Shown one piece after another: positions 1 to 7,145 of a stretch of 10,772 bases of DNA (its first letter is position 1; each line of letters starts with the position of its first letter). Where the stretch lies: NCBI GenBank assembly GCA_964591105.1, contig CAZPZR010000061.1, positions 1-10,772 of the forward strand. Reading direction: 5' to 3'. The position numbers and the translations under genes were made by a program. The stretch comes from CAZPZR01 sp964591105 (GTDB taxonomy: Bacteria > Bacillota > Clostridia > Lachnospirales > Lachnospiraceae). Under the pieces are notes generated by a model, which searched no databases, was not told the origin of the DNA, and saw only the letters and a list, made by a program, of their open reading frames with translations.

Positions 1-2
1 CA

Positions 3-278
3 CCAGCATATGTATATATGTTTATTGAAGCAATGGCAGATGCAGCAGTTTCAGGTGGAATGGCAAGACCACAGGCTTATACATTTGCAGCACAGGCTGT
101 ACTCGGTTCTGCAAAAATGGTATTAGAAACAGGTATGCACCCAGGAGCACTGAAAGATATGGTTTGCTCACCAGCGGGTACAACAATTGAAGCAGTTCGT
201 ACATTAGAAGAACGTGGATTCAGAAGTGCAGTCATTGAAGCAATGAAAGTGTGTGAAGACATTTCTAGAGGAATGTAA
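3..278 (+). CDS. proC: Pyrroline-5-carboxylate reductase, C-terminal part (5' end outside window)
   Basis: Last step of proline synthesis in the cytoplasm: NAD(P)H-dependent reduction of 1-pyrroline-5-carboxylate to L-proline. The frame is open from the left edge, so the start is outside the window and only the last 91 residues are visible. They begin PAYVYMFIEAMADAAV and match the helical C-terminal dimerization domain of ProC, including the hallmark stretch around DMVCSPAGTTIEAV, where the SP-GTT residues help bind substrate. The protein ends normally in a short basic tail (SRGM) and TAA, as expected for a family of about 265-270 residues. An intrinsic terminator follows 35 bases later, so this gene ends its transcription unit. 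The family call is very secure; nothing looks damaged in the visible part. Confidence 0.95.
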   Translation, partial: PAYVYMFIEAMADAAVSGGMARPQAYTFAAQAVLGSAKMVLETGMHPGALKDMVCSPAGTTIEAVRTLEERGFRSAVIEAMKVCEDISRGM

Positions 279-313
279 GGGAACGCATAGAAAATAAAGG
301 ATATGAAATGTAG

Positions 314-349
314 AAATCAGTAGAGAAGAACTCTCTACTGATTTTTTTT
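314..349 (+). terminator. Intrinsic terminator after proC
   Basis: A perfect 13-bp stem (314-326 paired with 332-344, sequence AAATCAGTAGAGA and its complement) has a 5-base loop and runs straight into a tract of eight or nine T. This is a textbook rho-independent terminator for the plus-strand proC transcript. The complementary A-rich left side is too weak to make it a convincing terminator for the minus-strand gene that approaches from the right. Confidence 0.93.
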
Positions 350-542
350 CGACAAATTTTTCGAAAAGGCGTCACATTTTTGCTGTTCAAGTGTCTTTAA
401 TTATAGAAAGGAACAATTTTTACTTACGAAAGACGATTGTATATACTTATGATAACGGAGGAAACCTGCTTTGTAAGGTGGAAAGTTTATTTCTGACAAT
501 CCAAGTAAACGAAAAAGTTTCCTTTAAAAGATAGGGTTTCAT
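350..542. other. AT-rich intergenic stretch, no gene recognised
   Basis: Between the proC terminator and the 3' end of the minus-strand lipoprotein gene I see no convincing gene. A 10-bp palindrome TTTTCGAAAA lies at 358-367. A GGAGG occurs in this stretch, but the frames near it are only about 15 codons or shorter. AGGAAAC and GTTTCCT copies about 55 bases apart could pair, but no T-tract makes this a clear terminator for either strand. Confidence 0.4.
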
Positions 543-1037
543 TTATTCAATGTATCCAAAGAGCCGTTCCAAATCATCTTCAGCAGCATCAAGTACATCT
601 TCCAACTGCTCGATTTCGCGTTCCATTGTACGGAAATCATTCACTGAAATCTCTCCGGTTTCGTACTGATCTTCGGTTAGGTCTTCATAAATTTCAAGAC
701 GATTATCCAACGCATCTAACGCTTTTTCAAGCTCAAAAAATTGAGCGCGTTTTTCTTCTTGTGTTCCAGATGGCGTTGTTTGTTGTATGGATGCAACCAT
801 ATCGGAAACTTCTTTTTCCAAAGTTTCAAAATCCTCCTGAGTTGATATAATATCTTTAGAAACTTTTTCGTTTCCGCCAAGAAGCTCTTTATTTTCTTTT
901 TTTAAATCGGTCACTTGTTACTCTAACTGTGTGATTTGATCTTCTAGCACGGCATTTTCCTGTGAGGATGTGTTATGACAGCCTGCAAGCAGCAGAGCTG
1001 TAAAAATTGTAAATGCAAGGATTTTCTGTTTTTTCAT
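543..1037 (-). pseudogene. Acidic coiled-coil lipoprotein gene interrupted by an in-frame TAA stop
   Basis: Read on the minus strand from ATG at 1037-1035, the frame would encode about 164 residues. The N-terminus (MKKQKILAFTIFTALLLAGC) is a lipoprotein signal peptide with a lipobox LAGC, cysteine 20 being the lipid site. A GAGG ribosome binding site lies about 9 bases upstream. Codon 40 (918-920) is TAA, giving ...DQITQLE-stop-QVTDLKKENKEL. The frame then stays open to the proper end at 543, and the coiled-coil pattern continues in register across the stop. One base change (GAA or CAA to TAA) would explain it. The rest is rich in Glu and Asp, with heptad-like helices and a Q/T/S/P break in the middle. 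A product from a GTG at 914-912 is possible but would lack the signal peptide and has no clear ribosome binding site. Function unknown; it is likely a surface-anchored protein, divergent from the two-component system. A sequencing error is the main alternative. Confidence 0.75.
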
Positions 1038-1126
1038 AATGCGATACCTCTATCTGATTTTACAGTATTCTACGGTGTGATTCTTTACTTAGTATTCCTC
1101 TGTTTGAAAATATCATAGCAAGGAAA

Positions 1127-1164
1127 GATGAAAGAAAGATTAAAATTTTAATGTTCCTTTCATC
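1127..1164. promoter_or_regulatory. 38-bp near-perfect palindrome, probable operator of the two-component system
   Basis: The left half 1127-1145 (GATGAAAGAAAGATTAAAA) pairs with the right half 1146-1164 at 17 of 19 positions; the mismatches are 1135/1156 and 1138/1153. It also contains the direct repeat GAAAGAT at 1123-1129 and 1134-1140, spaced 11 bp, the spacing typical of OmpR/PhoB-family binding sites. It lies in the divergent gap, ends 9 bases before a TATAAT box and covers where a -35 box would be. I infer that it is an operator, probably for the response regulator encoded next to it. Confidence 0.6.
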
Positions 1165-1173
1165 CGTTTATAC

Positions 1174-1179
1174 TATAAT
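1174..1179 (+). promoter_or_regulatory. -10 box of the response regulator promoter
   Basis: A perfect TATAAT lies 29 bases upstream of the response-regulator start codon. At 17-bp spacing the -35 position (1151-1156, ATGTTC) bears no resemblance to TTGACA and falls inside the palindrome. A strong -10 without a -35 fits a promoter that needs an activator bound at the palindrome. Confidence 0.6.
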
Positions 1180-1208
1180 GAAAAAAAGACGAAAGGAGCA
1201 GATGAAAC

Positions 1209-1883
1209 ATGAGACTTTTAGTAGTGGAAGATGAAGTGAATCTTTTGAATATACTGAAAAAACGTCTAACGAAGGAGCATTATAGTGTAGATGCTTGTGA
1301 AGACGGGAATGAGGCATGGGATTACATTTGTATGACACCATACGATGGAATTGTTCTGGATATCATGTTGCCTGGGAAGGATGGAATCTCTATCTTGCGC
1401 GATATGAGGAAAATGGGAAACCATACACCAGTCCTGCTTCTGACAGCAAAAGATAGTATTGAGGACAGAGTAACGGGATTGGATTATGGAGCAGACGATT
1501 ATCTGATAAAACCATTTGCATTTGAAGAACTGGCTGCTAGAATCCGCGTGATGCTTCGCAAACATACAGAAGTGAAACCAGAGGAAGAAACCTTGAAAAT
1601 TGCTGATCTTTGCATGGATTTAAAGAAGCACATCGTATATCGAGGTGGGCAGCAGATTGAATTATCTTCAAAGGAATTTGCAATGTTAGAGTATTTTTTG
1701 CGCAATCAAGGCAAAGTGCTATCCAGAGTTCAAATTGAACAACATGTATGGAACTACGATTATATGGGTGGATCTAACATGGTGGATGTGTATGTACGCT
1801 ATTTGAGAAAAAAGGTGGATGACAGTCAAGAAAAGAAACTGATTCACACCGTTCGCGGCGCAGGATATGTATTGAGAGAATAA
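1209..1883 (+). CDS. OmpR/PhoB-family DNA-binding response regulator
   Basis: Cytoplasmic transcription factor of a two-component system, phosphorylated by the kinase encoded next. Length is 224 residues, normal for the family. The receiver domain (about 1-118) has the acidic pocket E7-D8, the phospho-acceptor D51 in IVLDIMLPGKDG, the switch T79 in LLLTAK, and K101 in the YLIKPF motif. The C-terminal winged-helix domain (about 125-224) shows LSSKEFAMLEYFL and the recognition region VDVYVRYLRKKV, and ends with the usual HTVRGAGYVLRE. AAAGGAG about 10 bases upstream supports the ATG at 1209; an ATG at 1202 is out of frame. The histidine-kinase ribosome binding site overlaps this gene's stop codon, so the pair is translationally linked. 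The target genes cannot be named from sequence; the upstream palindrome suggests autoregulation and perhaps control of the divergent lipoprotein. Confidence 0.96.
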   Translation: MRLLVVEDEVNLLNILKKRLTKEHYSVDACEDGNEAWDYICMTPYDGIVLDIMLPGKDGISILRDMRKMGNHTPVLLLTAKDSIEDRVTGLDYGADDYLIKPFAFEELAARIRVMLRKHTEVKPEEETLKIADLCMDLKKHIVYRGGQQIELSSKEFAMLEYFLRNQGKVLSRVQIEQHVWNYDYMGGSNMVDVYVRYLRKKVDDSQEKKLIHTVRGAGYVLRE

Positions 1884-1894
1884 AGGAGACTGGG

Positions 1895-3277
1895 ATGAAG
1901 CATTTGTCGATAAAAATGAAAGTGACTATATGGTACACAACATTTGTTGTAGTGATCTCCATTGCAGCGCTTATGGTATTATCCATGTCAGCGGAGAAGA
2001 TTTTGCTGGGAAATCAGCGGGAGAAATTAAAAGATGGTGTGGAAGAATTTTTGGATGAAATCGAAATTGAAGATGGAAAATACGAAGAGGCAGAAGATGG
2101 TTTCTACGATGATGACATTGTCTACAGCATTTACGACAATTCGGGGAAAATGATTGATGGTCGTGTGCCGTCGAGTTTTCCGGAAGACACTGTGTTGAAA
2201 AATTATAAATCACAGGAAATTGATGATGGAACAATGCAATGGATGACTTATGATATTGCAATGGACATGAAAAATGGTGAGTATCTGTGGGCGCGTGGAA
2301 TTATGTATATCGGACATGCAGTTGCAATGGAGCGGATGATTTTGCTGGCAGCAGTGATAGGATTTCCGGTGTTAGTGCTTTTGGCAGCAGTTGGCGGTTA
2401 TTTTATTACAAAGCGGGCGTTTGTTCCTGTAGAAGAAATTCGTATGACTGCACAGGAAATTTCACAGAATCGAGATTTGAAGCGAAGAGTAGCGCCAGAA
2501 GTTGCACGGGGAGAATTTAAGGCACTGACAGATACATTTAATGGCATGTTGGATACGTTGGAACAAAAATTTGAAGATGAAAAGCAGTTTACTGCGGATG
2601 CGTCTCACGAACTTCGTACACCGATTGCAGTAGTGATTGCACAGAGCGAGTATGGAATTTTAGAAGATACGACGGATGAAGAACGGAAAGAAGTGCTGGA
2701 AATCATTTTAAAACAAGGACAAAAAATGTCTGTGCTGATTACACAGCTTTTGGAACTGGCAAGAAGTGAACAATGTCAGAATAAGGAAAAGTGGGAAAAA
2801 CTTAGAATTTCTGAGATTCTTTGTGAGGTAGAAGCAGATGTGAGTCCAAAAGCGCAGAGCAAACGGATTCAGATGGAGCATACACTGGGAAAGGAGATAA
2901 ACCTTTGGGCAGAACGGACAGGGATTGAGCGAATTTTTCAGAATTTATTAAAGAATGCAATTCAATATGGAAAAGAAGATGGACATATTTGGATTGAAGG
3001 ACAGATAAGAAATGGGAATGCTATTTTTGTGATCAAAGATGACGGAATTGGAATCGCAGAAGAACATTTACCACATATTTTCAAAAGATTTTATCGTGTA
3101 GATAAGGTGAGAAGTGGAAAACAAGAAGTTCATGCAGGACTTGGACTTGCGATGACCAAGATTCTTGTTGAAAACTATGGGGGAAAGATAGAAGTGGCGA
3201 GTGTTTTAGGACAAGGAACTACATTTACTTTGACTTTCCCACTTTACGAAAATGAGAATATCCGTTACAATGAATAG
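1895..3277 (+). CDS. Membrane-bound sensor histidine kinase (HAMP-HisKA-HATPase)
   Basis: Partner kinase of the preceding regulator, 460 residues. Membrane segment 1 is about residues 10-30 and membrane segment 2 about 148-171, leaving an extracellular sensor of roughly 115 residues. HAMP linker follows at about 172-225. The dimerization/phospho-acceptor domain carries H238 in FTADASHELRTP. The ATPase domain has the N box (N354 in NLLKNA), G1 box DDGIGIAE from 382, F box FKRFYR from 396, G2 box GLGLAM 415-420 and GQGTTF from 439. All catalytic motifs are intact. The start of the sensor domain is strikingly acidic: 14 of residues 50-74 are Glu or Asp, which suggests sensing of cations or cationic peptides (inference). 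AAAGGAG at 1882-1888 fixes the ATG. No known signal can be assigned. Confidence 0.95.
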   Translation: MKHLSIKMKVTIWYTTFVVVISIAALMVLSMSAEKILLGNQREKLKDGVEEFLDEIEIEDGKYEEAEDGFYDDDIVYSIYDNSGKMIDGRVPSSFPEDTVLKNYKSQEIDDGTMQWMTYDIAMDMKNGEYLWARGIMYIGHAVAMERMILLAAVIGFPVLVLLAAVGGYFITKRAFVPVEEIRMTAQEISQNRDLKRRVAPEVARGEFKALTDTFNGMLDTLEQKFEDEKQFTADASHELRTPIAVVIAQSEYGILEDTTDEERKEVLEIILKQGQKMSVLITQLLELARSEQCQNKEKWEKLRISEILCEVEADVSPKAQSKRIQMEHTLGKEINLWAERTGIERIFQNLLKNAIQYGKEDGHIWIEGQIRNGNAIFVIKDDGIGIAEEHLPHIFKRFYRVDKVRSGKQEVHAGLGLAMTKILVENYGGKIEVASVLGQGTTFTLTFPLYENENIRYNE

Positions 3278-3314
3278 ATAAGTTTGAAATAATTTGAAAA
3301 GAGAGGAATATATT

Positions 3315-3836
3315 ATGGCAAACCCAATTGTTACAATTGAAATGGAAAACGGAGATGTAATCAAAGCAGAACTTTATCCAGAGATTGCACCTAACACAGT
3401 AAATAATTTTATTTCTTTAGTAAAAAAAGGATTCTATGATGGATTGATCTTCCATCGTGTCATTCGTGGATTTATGATTCAGGGAGGCTGCCCACAGGGA
3501 AGAGGAACTGGCGGACCAGGATATTGCATCAAGGGAGAATTCAAGCAGAATGGATGCACAACAAACAATTTGAAACATACAAAAGGTGTGCTTTCTATGG
3601 CAAGAGCTATGCACCCAGATACAGCAGGTTCACAGTTTTTCATTATGCACGATACTGCATGGCATTTAGATGATCAGTATGCAGCATTTGGAAAAGTAAT
3701 TGAAGGGCTGGACGCTGTGGATAAAATTGCAGAGACAGCAACAGATTATCAGGACAAGCCATTCGAAGAACAGAAGATGAAACAGGTAACAGTAGAAACA
3801 TTTGGTGTGGAATATCCAGAACCAGAAACTGTTTAA
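3315..3836 (+). CDS. Cyclophilin-type peptidyl-prolyl cis-trans isomerase
   Basis: Folding helper that isomerizes Xaa-Pro bonds; 173 residues, cytoplasmic since it has no signal peptide. The cyclophilin core is complete: FHRVIRGFMIQGG (catalytic R48, F53, Q56), GRGTGGPGY, LSMARA around M95, SQFFIM (F108-F109), and W116 followed by LDDQYAAFGKV. The start at 3315 (MANPIVTIEMENG) is chosen because GAGAGG lies 8 bases upstream; an in-frame TTG at 3294 would only add seven atypical residues. It begins 37 bases after the kinase gene with no visible terminator between, so it is probably co-transcribed with the two-component system, and possibly on into the ECF genes. Its link to the neighbours is unclear; housekeeping is the default reading. 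A C-terminal tail with YPEPE follows the fold. Confidence 0.95.
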   Translation: MANPIVTIEMENGDVIKAELYPEIAPNTVNNFISLVKKGFYDGLIFHRVIRGFMIQGGCPQGRGTGGPGYCIKGEFKQNGCTTNNLKHTKGVLSMARAMHPDTAGSQFFIMHDTAWHLDDQYAAFGKVIEGLDAVDKIAETATDYQDKPFEEQKMKQVTVETFGVEYPEPETV

Positions 3837-3855
3837 AATTAAGATGACGAATTTG

Positions 3856-3881
3856 AGTGCTGCACCTATGGGTGTGGCACT
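3856..3881 (+). other. RNA hairpin between the isomerase and ecfA1
   Basis: An 11-bp stem (3856-3866 with 3871-3881, AGTGCTGCACC against GGTGTGGCACT) is fully paired if two G-U pairs are allowed, with a 4-base loop. No T-tract follows, so it is not a normal terminator. It sits between the isomerase stop and the GGAGG of ecfA1. It could be an mRNA processing or stability element, or chance. Confidence 0.4.
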
Positions 3882-3906
3882 TGTTGAAATGGAGGCGAAT
3901 AGGCCC

Positions 3907-4758
3907 ATGAATATGGTTCAGACGGAAAAGCTGATATTCGAATATGAAAAAAGGGATGAAGAAGGCAATGTTATTGGAAAATCCCGTGCGATAGATGAAG
4001 TATCCATTGACGCAAAGGAAGGACAGTTTCTTGCAATTCTTGGTCATAATGGTTCAGGAAAGTCTACCCTGGCGAAGCATATCAATGCGATTCTTGTGCC
4101 GACAGAAGGCACAATGTGGGTGGATGGCAAGAACACAAGTGACCCGAAGGAACTTTGGAATGTGCGTCAGTCTGCCGGCATGGTATTTCAGAATCCGGAT
4201 AATCAGATCATAGGAACAGTCGTAGAAGAAGATGTTGGATTTGGTCCGGAAAATCTTGGGGTTCCAACGGAAGAAATCTGGCAGCGCGTAGAAGATAGTT
4301 TGAAGTCCGTGGGAATGATTGAGTATCGACATCATTCTCCGAATAAACTGTCAGGCGGACAGAAGCAGAGAGTTGCGATTGCTGGTGTTGTTGCAATGGA
4401 GCCAAAATGCATCGTATTGGATGAGCCAACAGCAATGCTGGATCCGGTTGGCCGCAAAGAAGTATTGAAGACGGTCAAAAAGTTAAGAGAGAAAAAGAAT
4501 GTTACGGTAATTTTGATTACGCACTATATGGAAGAAGTTATTGATGCGGACAAGATTTACGTAATGGATCATGGACATGTTGTGATGGAGGGGACTCCTA
4601 AGGAAGTATTTTCCAGAGTAGATGAACTGAAATCCTACCGCCTGGATGTTCCACAGGTTACAATTCTTGCAGATGAACTGCGAAAAAGAGGCGTGGACAT
4701 TCCAGCAGGTATTATTAGGAAAGAAGAGTTGGTGGAAGCATTATGTCGATTAAGATAG
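3907..4758 (+). CDS. ecfA1: ECF transporter energy-coupling ATPase A1
   Basis: One of the two ABC ATPases that power an energy-coupling-factor importer for vitamins or metal ions; it acts at the inner face of the membrane with EcfA2 and EcfT. From the chosen ATG it has 283 residues, normal for the family. Motifs: Walker A GHNGSGKST (46-54), Q-loop Q95 in FQNPDNQ, signature LSGGQ 148-152, Walker B CIVLDEP with catalytic E173, D-loop AMLDP, switch H206. The C-terminal part (about 225-283) is the EcfA-specific extension. The start is uncertain: the frame is open upstream, with ATGs at 3844 and 3889, but GGAGG at 3891-3895 best serves 3907, which gives a family-like N-terminus (MNMVQTEKLIFEYE). 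The 3' end overlaps ecfA2 by 16 bases. No S component is encoded here, so the substrate is unknown. Confidence 0.93.
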   Translation: MNMVQTEKLIFEYEKRDEEGNVIGKSRAIDEVSIDAKEGQFLAILGHNGSGKSTLAKHINAILVPTEGTMWVDGKNTSDPKELWNVRQSAGMVFQNPDNQIIGTVVEEDVGFGPENLGVPTEEIWQRVEDSLKSVGMIEYRHHSPNKLSGGQKQRVAIAGVVAMEPKCIVLDEPTAMLDPVGRKEVLKTVKKLREKKNVTVILITHYMEEVIDADKIYVMDHGHVVMEGTPKEVFSRVDELKSYRLDVPQVTILADELRKRGVDIPAGIIRKEELVEALCRLR

Positions 4759-5597
4759 AACATTTAAATTATGTATACAGTGCAGGAACTGCCTACGAGA
4801 AACATGCGCTGAAGGATATTAATCTGGAGATTCCGCACGGGGAATTCGTTGGAATCATTGGACATACTGGTTCTGGAAAATCAACATTGATCCAGCATTT
4901 GAATGGATTGATCAAGGCAACCAGTGGTGCACTTTATTATAATGGTGAGAATATATACGAGGAAGGATATAACATGCGTGCCCTGAGAAATCAGGTGGGG
5001 CTTGTGTTTCAGTATCCAGAGCACCAGTTGTTCGAAGTAGATGTTATGACAGATGTTTGCTTTGGACCAAAGAACCAGGGACTTTCCAAGGAAGAATGCA
5101 AAGAACGTGCGCTGGAAGCATTACAACTGGTTGGTTTGAAGGAGAAGTATTATGAATCTTCTCCATTTGAGTTATCCGGTGGTCAGAAGCGCCGTGTTGC
5201 AATCGCAGGTGTATTGGCAATGAAACCAAAGGTATTGGTATTAGATGAGCCGACGGCAGGCCTGGATCCAAAAGGAAGAGATGATATTTTGGATCAGATT
5301 GCGTATTTGCATAAAGAAACAGATATGACAGTGATACTTGTATCGCATAGTATGGAAGATATTGCCAGATATGCAGATAGAATCATTGTGATGAATAAAG
5401 GAGAAGTCATGTATAATGACACTCCGAAGCATGTATTTGCACATTATCAGGAGTTGGAAAATGTCGGTCTTGCAGCACCGCAGGTAACATATTTGGTGCA
5501 CGAACTGAAGGAACGCGGCTTTCAGATTCGAGATGGTGTAACTACAGTAGAAGAAGCAGCAGATGAAATAGTAAGAGTGTTGGAGAAAAAAGCATGA
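4743..5597 (+). CDS. ecfA2: ECF transporter energy-coupling ATPase A2
   Basis: Second ABC ATPase of the ECF module, expected to pair with EcfA1 as a heterodimer under EcfT. 284 residues. Motifs: Walker A GHTGSGKST (40-48), Q-loop Q90 in FQYPEHQ, signature LSGGQ 144-148, Walker B LVLDEP with E169, D-loop AGLDP, switch H202. The FQYPEHQLF and CFGPKN stretches are typical of the CbiO/EcfA family rather than other ABC importers. The start lies inside the end of ecfA1 (16-base overlap) with GGTGGAAG just upstream, and the stop overlaps the ecfT start as ATGA, so the three genes are translationally coupled. Catalytic residues in both ATPases are intact, so neither looks like a degenerate subunit. 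Confidence 0.95.
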   Translation: MSIKIEHLNYVYSAGTAYEKHALKDINLEIPHGEFVGIIGHTGSGKSTLIQHLNGLIKATSGALYYNGENIYEEGYNMRALRNQVGLVFQYPEHQLFEVDVMTDVCFGPKNQGLSKEECKERALEALQLVGLKEKYYESSPFELSGGQKRRVAIAGVLAMKPKVLVLDEPTAGLDPKGRDDILDQIAYLHKETDMTVILVSHSMEDIARYADRIIVMNKGEVMYNDTPKHVFAHYQELENVGLAAPQVTYLVHELKERGFQIRDGVTTVEEAADEIVRVLEKKA

Positions 5598-6391
5598 TTC
5601 GAGATATAACAATTGGACAATATTATCCGGCAAAAAGCGTACTGCACAGACTGGATCCACGTGTGAAATTGGTGTCCACACTGGTATACTTGATTTCGTT
5701 ATTTTTAATCAAAAATATATGGGGATATCTCGCGGTAACAGTATGTCTTGTAGCAGTGATTCGGTTATCTAAAGTTCCATTTTCTTATATAGTAAGAGGA
5801 CTAAAACCAATTATCCTGCTTTTGATGATTACCGTAGCGTTCAACCTGTTTTTGACACATAGTGGAGAGGTACTGTTCCAGTGGTGGATCTTTACAATTA
5901 CAGAAGGTGGTTTGCGGATTGCAGTACTGATGGCACTTCGATTAATCTATCTGATCATTGGGTCTTCGTTGATGACATTTACTACGACACCGAATGAACT
6001 GACAGATGGAATCGAAGCATTGCTTGGTCCACTGAACGCGATTCATGTACCAGTACATGAAATTGCGATGATGATGTCGATTGCACTTCGTTTTATTCCA
6101 ATCCTACTGGAAGAAACGGATAAGATTATGAAAGCACAGATTGCCCGTGGGGCAGATTTAGAAAGTGGAAATATGATTCAAAAGGCAAAGAGTATGATTC
6201 CAATCCTTGTTCCACTTTTTGTATCTGCGTTCCGCCGTGCAAATGATCTGGCGATGGCAATGGAAGCCAGATGCTATCGCGGTGGTCATGGAAGAACAAA
6301 AATGAAACCACTTCGCTATGAGAAGAGAGACTGGACAACATATATTGTGACAGTTGCTTATGTGGTGATGGTGGTCATAGTTGGAAGGTAA
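5594..6391 (+). CDS. ecfT: ECF transporter transmembrane subunit T
   Basis: Membrane scaffold that couples the two ATPases to interchangeable substrate-binding S components. 265 residues. It opens with the family signature (IGQYYPAKSVLHRLDPRVKLV). Hydrophobic segments lie at about 25-40, 42-58, 72-88, 106-127 and a C-terminal one at 248-263. Two cytoplasmic coupling helices carry the Ala-Arg motifs: ARG at 184-186 (QIARGADLE) and AR at 225-226 (MEARCYRGG); these insert into the ATPases. The second reads ARC rather than ARG, which I regard as a tolerated variant in this family. ATGA overlap with ecfA2, and GGAG 8 bases upstream. The S components must be encoded elsewhere, as in shared (group II) ECF systems. 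Confidence 0.94.
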   Translation: MIRDITIGQYYPAKSVLHRLDPRVKLVSTLVYLISLFLIKNIWGYLAVTVCLVAVIRLSKVPFSYIVRGLKPIILLLMITVAFNLFLTHSGEVLFQWWIFTITEGGLRIAVLMALRLIYLIIGSSLMTFTTTPNELTDGIEALLGPLNAIHVPVHEIAMMMSIALRFIPILLEETDKIMKAQIARGADLESGNMIQKAKSMIPILVPLFVSAFRRANDLAMAMEARCYRGGHGRTKMKPLRYEKRDWTTYIVTVAYVVMVVIVGR

Positions 6392-6395
6392 GCTT

Positions 6396-7145
6396 GTGAA
6401 AAGAGTAAGAATTGTGGTAGCCTACGATGGCACCAATTATTGTGGATGGCAGATACAGCCCAACGGACTGACTGTGGAAGAAGTATTGAATAAAAAAATC
6501 AGTGCACTTACAGGAGAAGACATTCATATCATCGGGGCAAGTCGAACCGATTCGGGAGTACACGCACTTGGAAATGTGGCTGTGTTTGATACGGAATCCA
6601 GAATTCCGGGAGAACGTATGGCATATGCACTGAATCAGAAACTTCCAGATGACATTGTAATCGTAAGTTCAGATGAAGTGGCATTAGACTGGCATCCAAG
6701 ATATCAGAATAATATTACGAAAACTTATGAATATCATATTTACAATGCAAAGACACCAAATCCGATGAAACGTCACCATAGTACATTTGTTTCTTATGAG
6801 CTGGATGTGGAAAAGATGCGGGAAGGTGCGAGCTATTTGATTGGTGAACATGATTTTGCAAGTTTTTGCAATATCCGCACAAATGTAGAAGATACCGTGA
6901 GAAATGTATACAGTATTGAGTGGAGTCAAAATGGACCGGATCTTACTATGCGAATTACGGGAAATGGATTTCTGTATAATATGGTACGTATTATCGCAGG
7001 AACGTTGATTCGTGTAGGGCGTGGATATTATGCACCGGAAAAAGTGAAAGAAATTCTGGAAACGAAAGTACGGACGGAGGCTGGCGTGACAGCACCGCCG
7101 AATGGACTGGTGTTAGTAAAAATTCATTATGGAGAAGATGAGTAA
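6396..7145 (+). CDS. truA: tRNA pseudouridine(38-40) synthase TruA
   Basis: Converts uridine to pseudouridine at positions 38-40 of the tRNA anticodon arm. 249 residues, usual length. Motifs: VAYDGTNYCGWQIQPNG at the start, catalytic D52 in GASRTDSGVHALG, Y-H-F-like central part with KTYEYHIYN, GEHDFASFCN, and the C-terminal GNGFLYNMVRIIAGTLIRVGRG. The GTG at 6396 is preferred because GGAAGG lies 7 bases upstream and gives the normal N-terminus MKRVRIVVAYDG; a TTG at 6381 would add five residues. It begins 4 bases after ecfT and its stop overlaps the next start (TAATG). The order ecfA1-ecfA2-ecfT-truA is a well-known Firmicute arrangement, but the usual flanking ribosomal genes (rplQ before, rplM-rpsI after) are missing here. 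Confidence 0.96.
   Translation: MKRVRIVVAYDGTNYCGWQIQPNGLTVEEVLNKKISALTGEDIHIIGASRTDSGVHALGNVAVFDTESRIPGERMAYALNQKLPDDIVIVSSDEVALDWHPRYQNNITKTYEYHIYNAKTPNPMKRHHSTFVSYELDVEKMREGASYLIGEHDFASFCNIRTNVEDTVRNVYSIEWSQNGPDLTMRITGNGFLYNMVRIIAGTLIRVGRGYYAPEKVKEILETKVRTEAGVTAPPNGLVLVKIHYGEDE

Noticed and set aside
420..535. Riboswitch or small RNA in the gap between proC and the lipoprotein gene
   Set aside because: There are scattered complementary pieces (AGGAAAC/GTTTCCT, GTTTA/TAAAC) but no recognisable riboswitch core, no clear promoter and no terminator.
918..920. Recoding of the internal stop as selenocysteine or pyrrolysine
   Set aside because: The codon is TAA, not TGA or TAG, and the surrounding heptads call for a polar residue such as Glu or Gln.
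3856..3881. Terminator between the isomerase gene and ecfA1
   Set aside because: The stem is good but is followed by TGTTGAAAT rather than a run of T.
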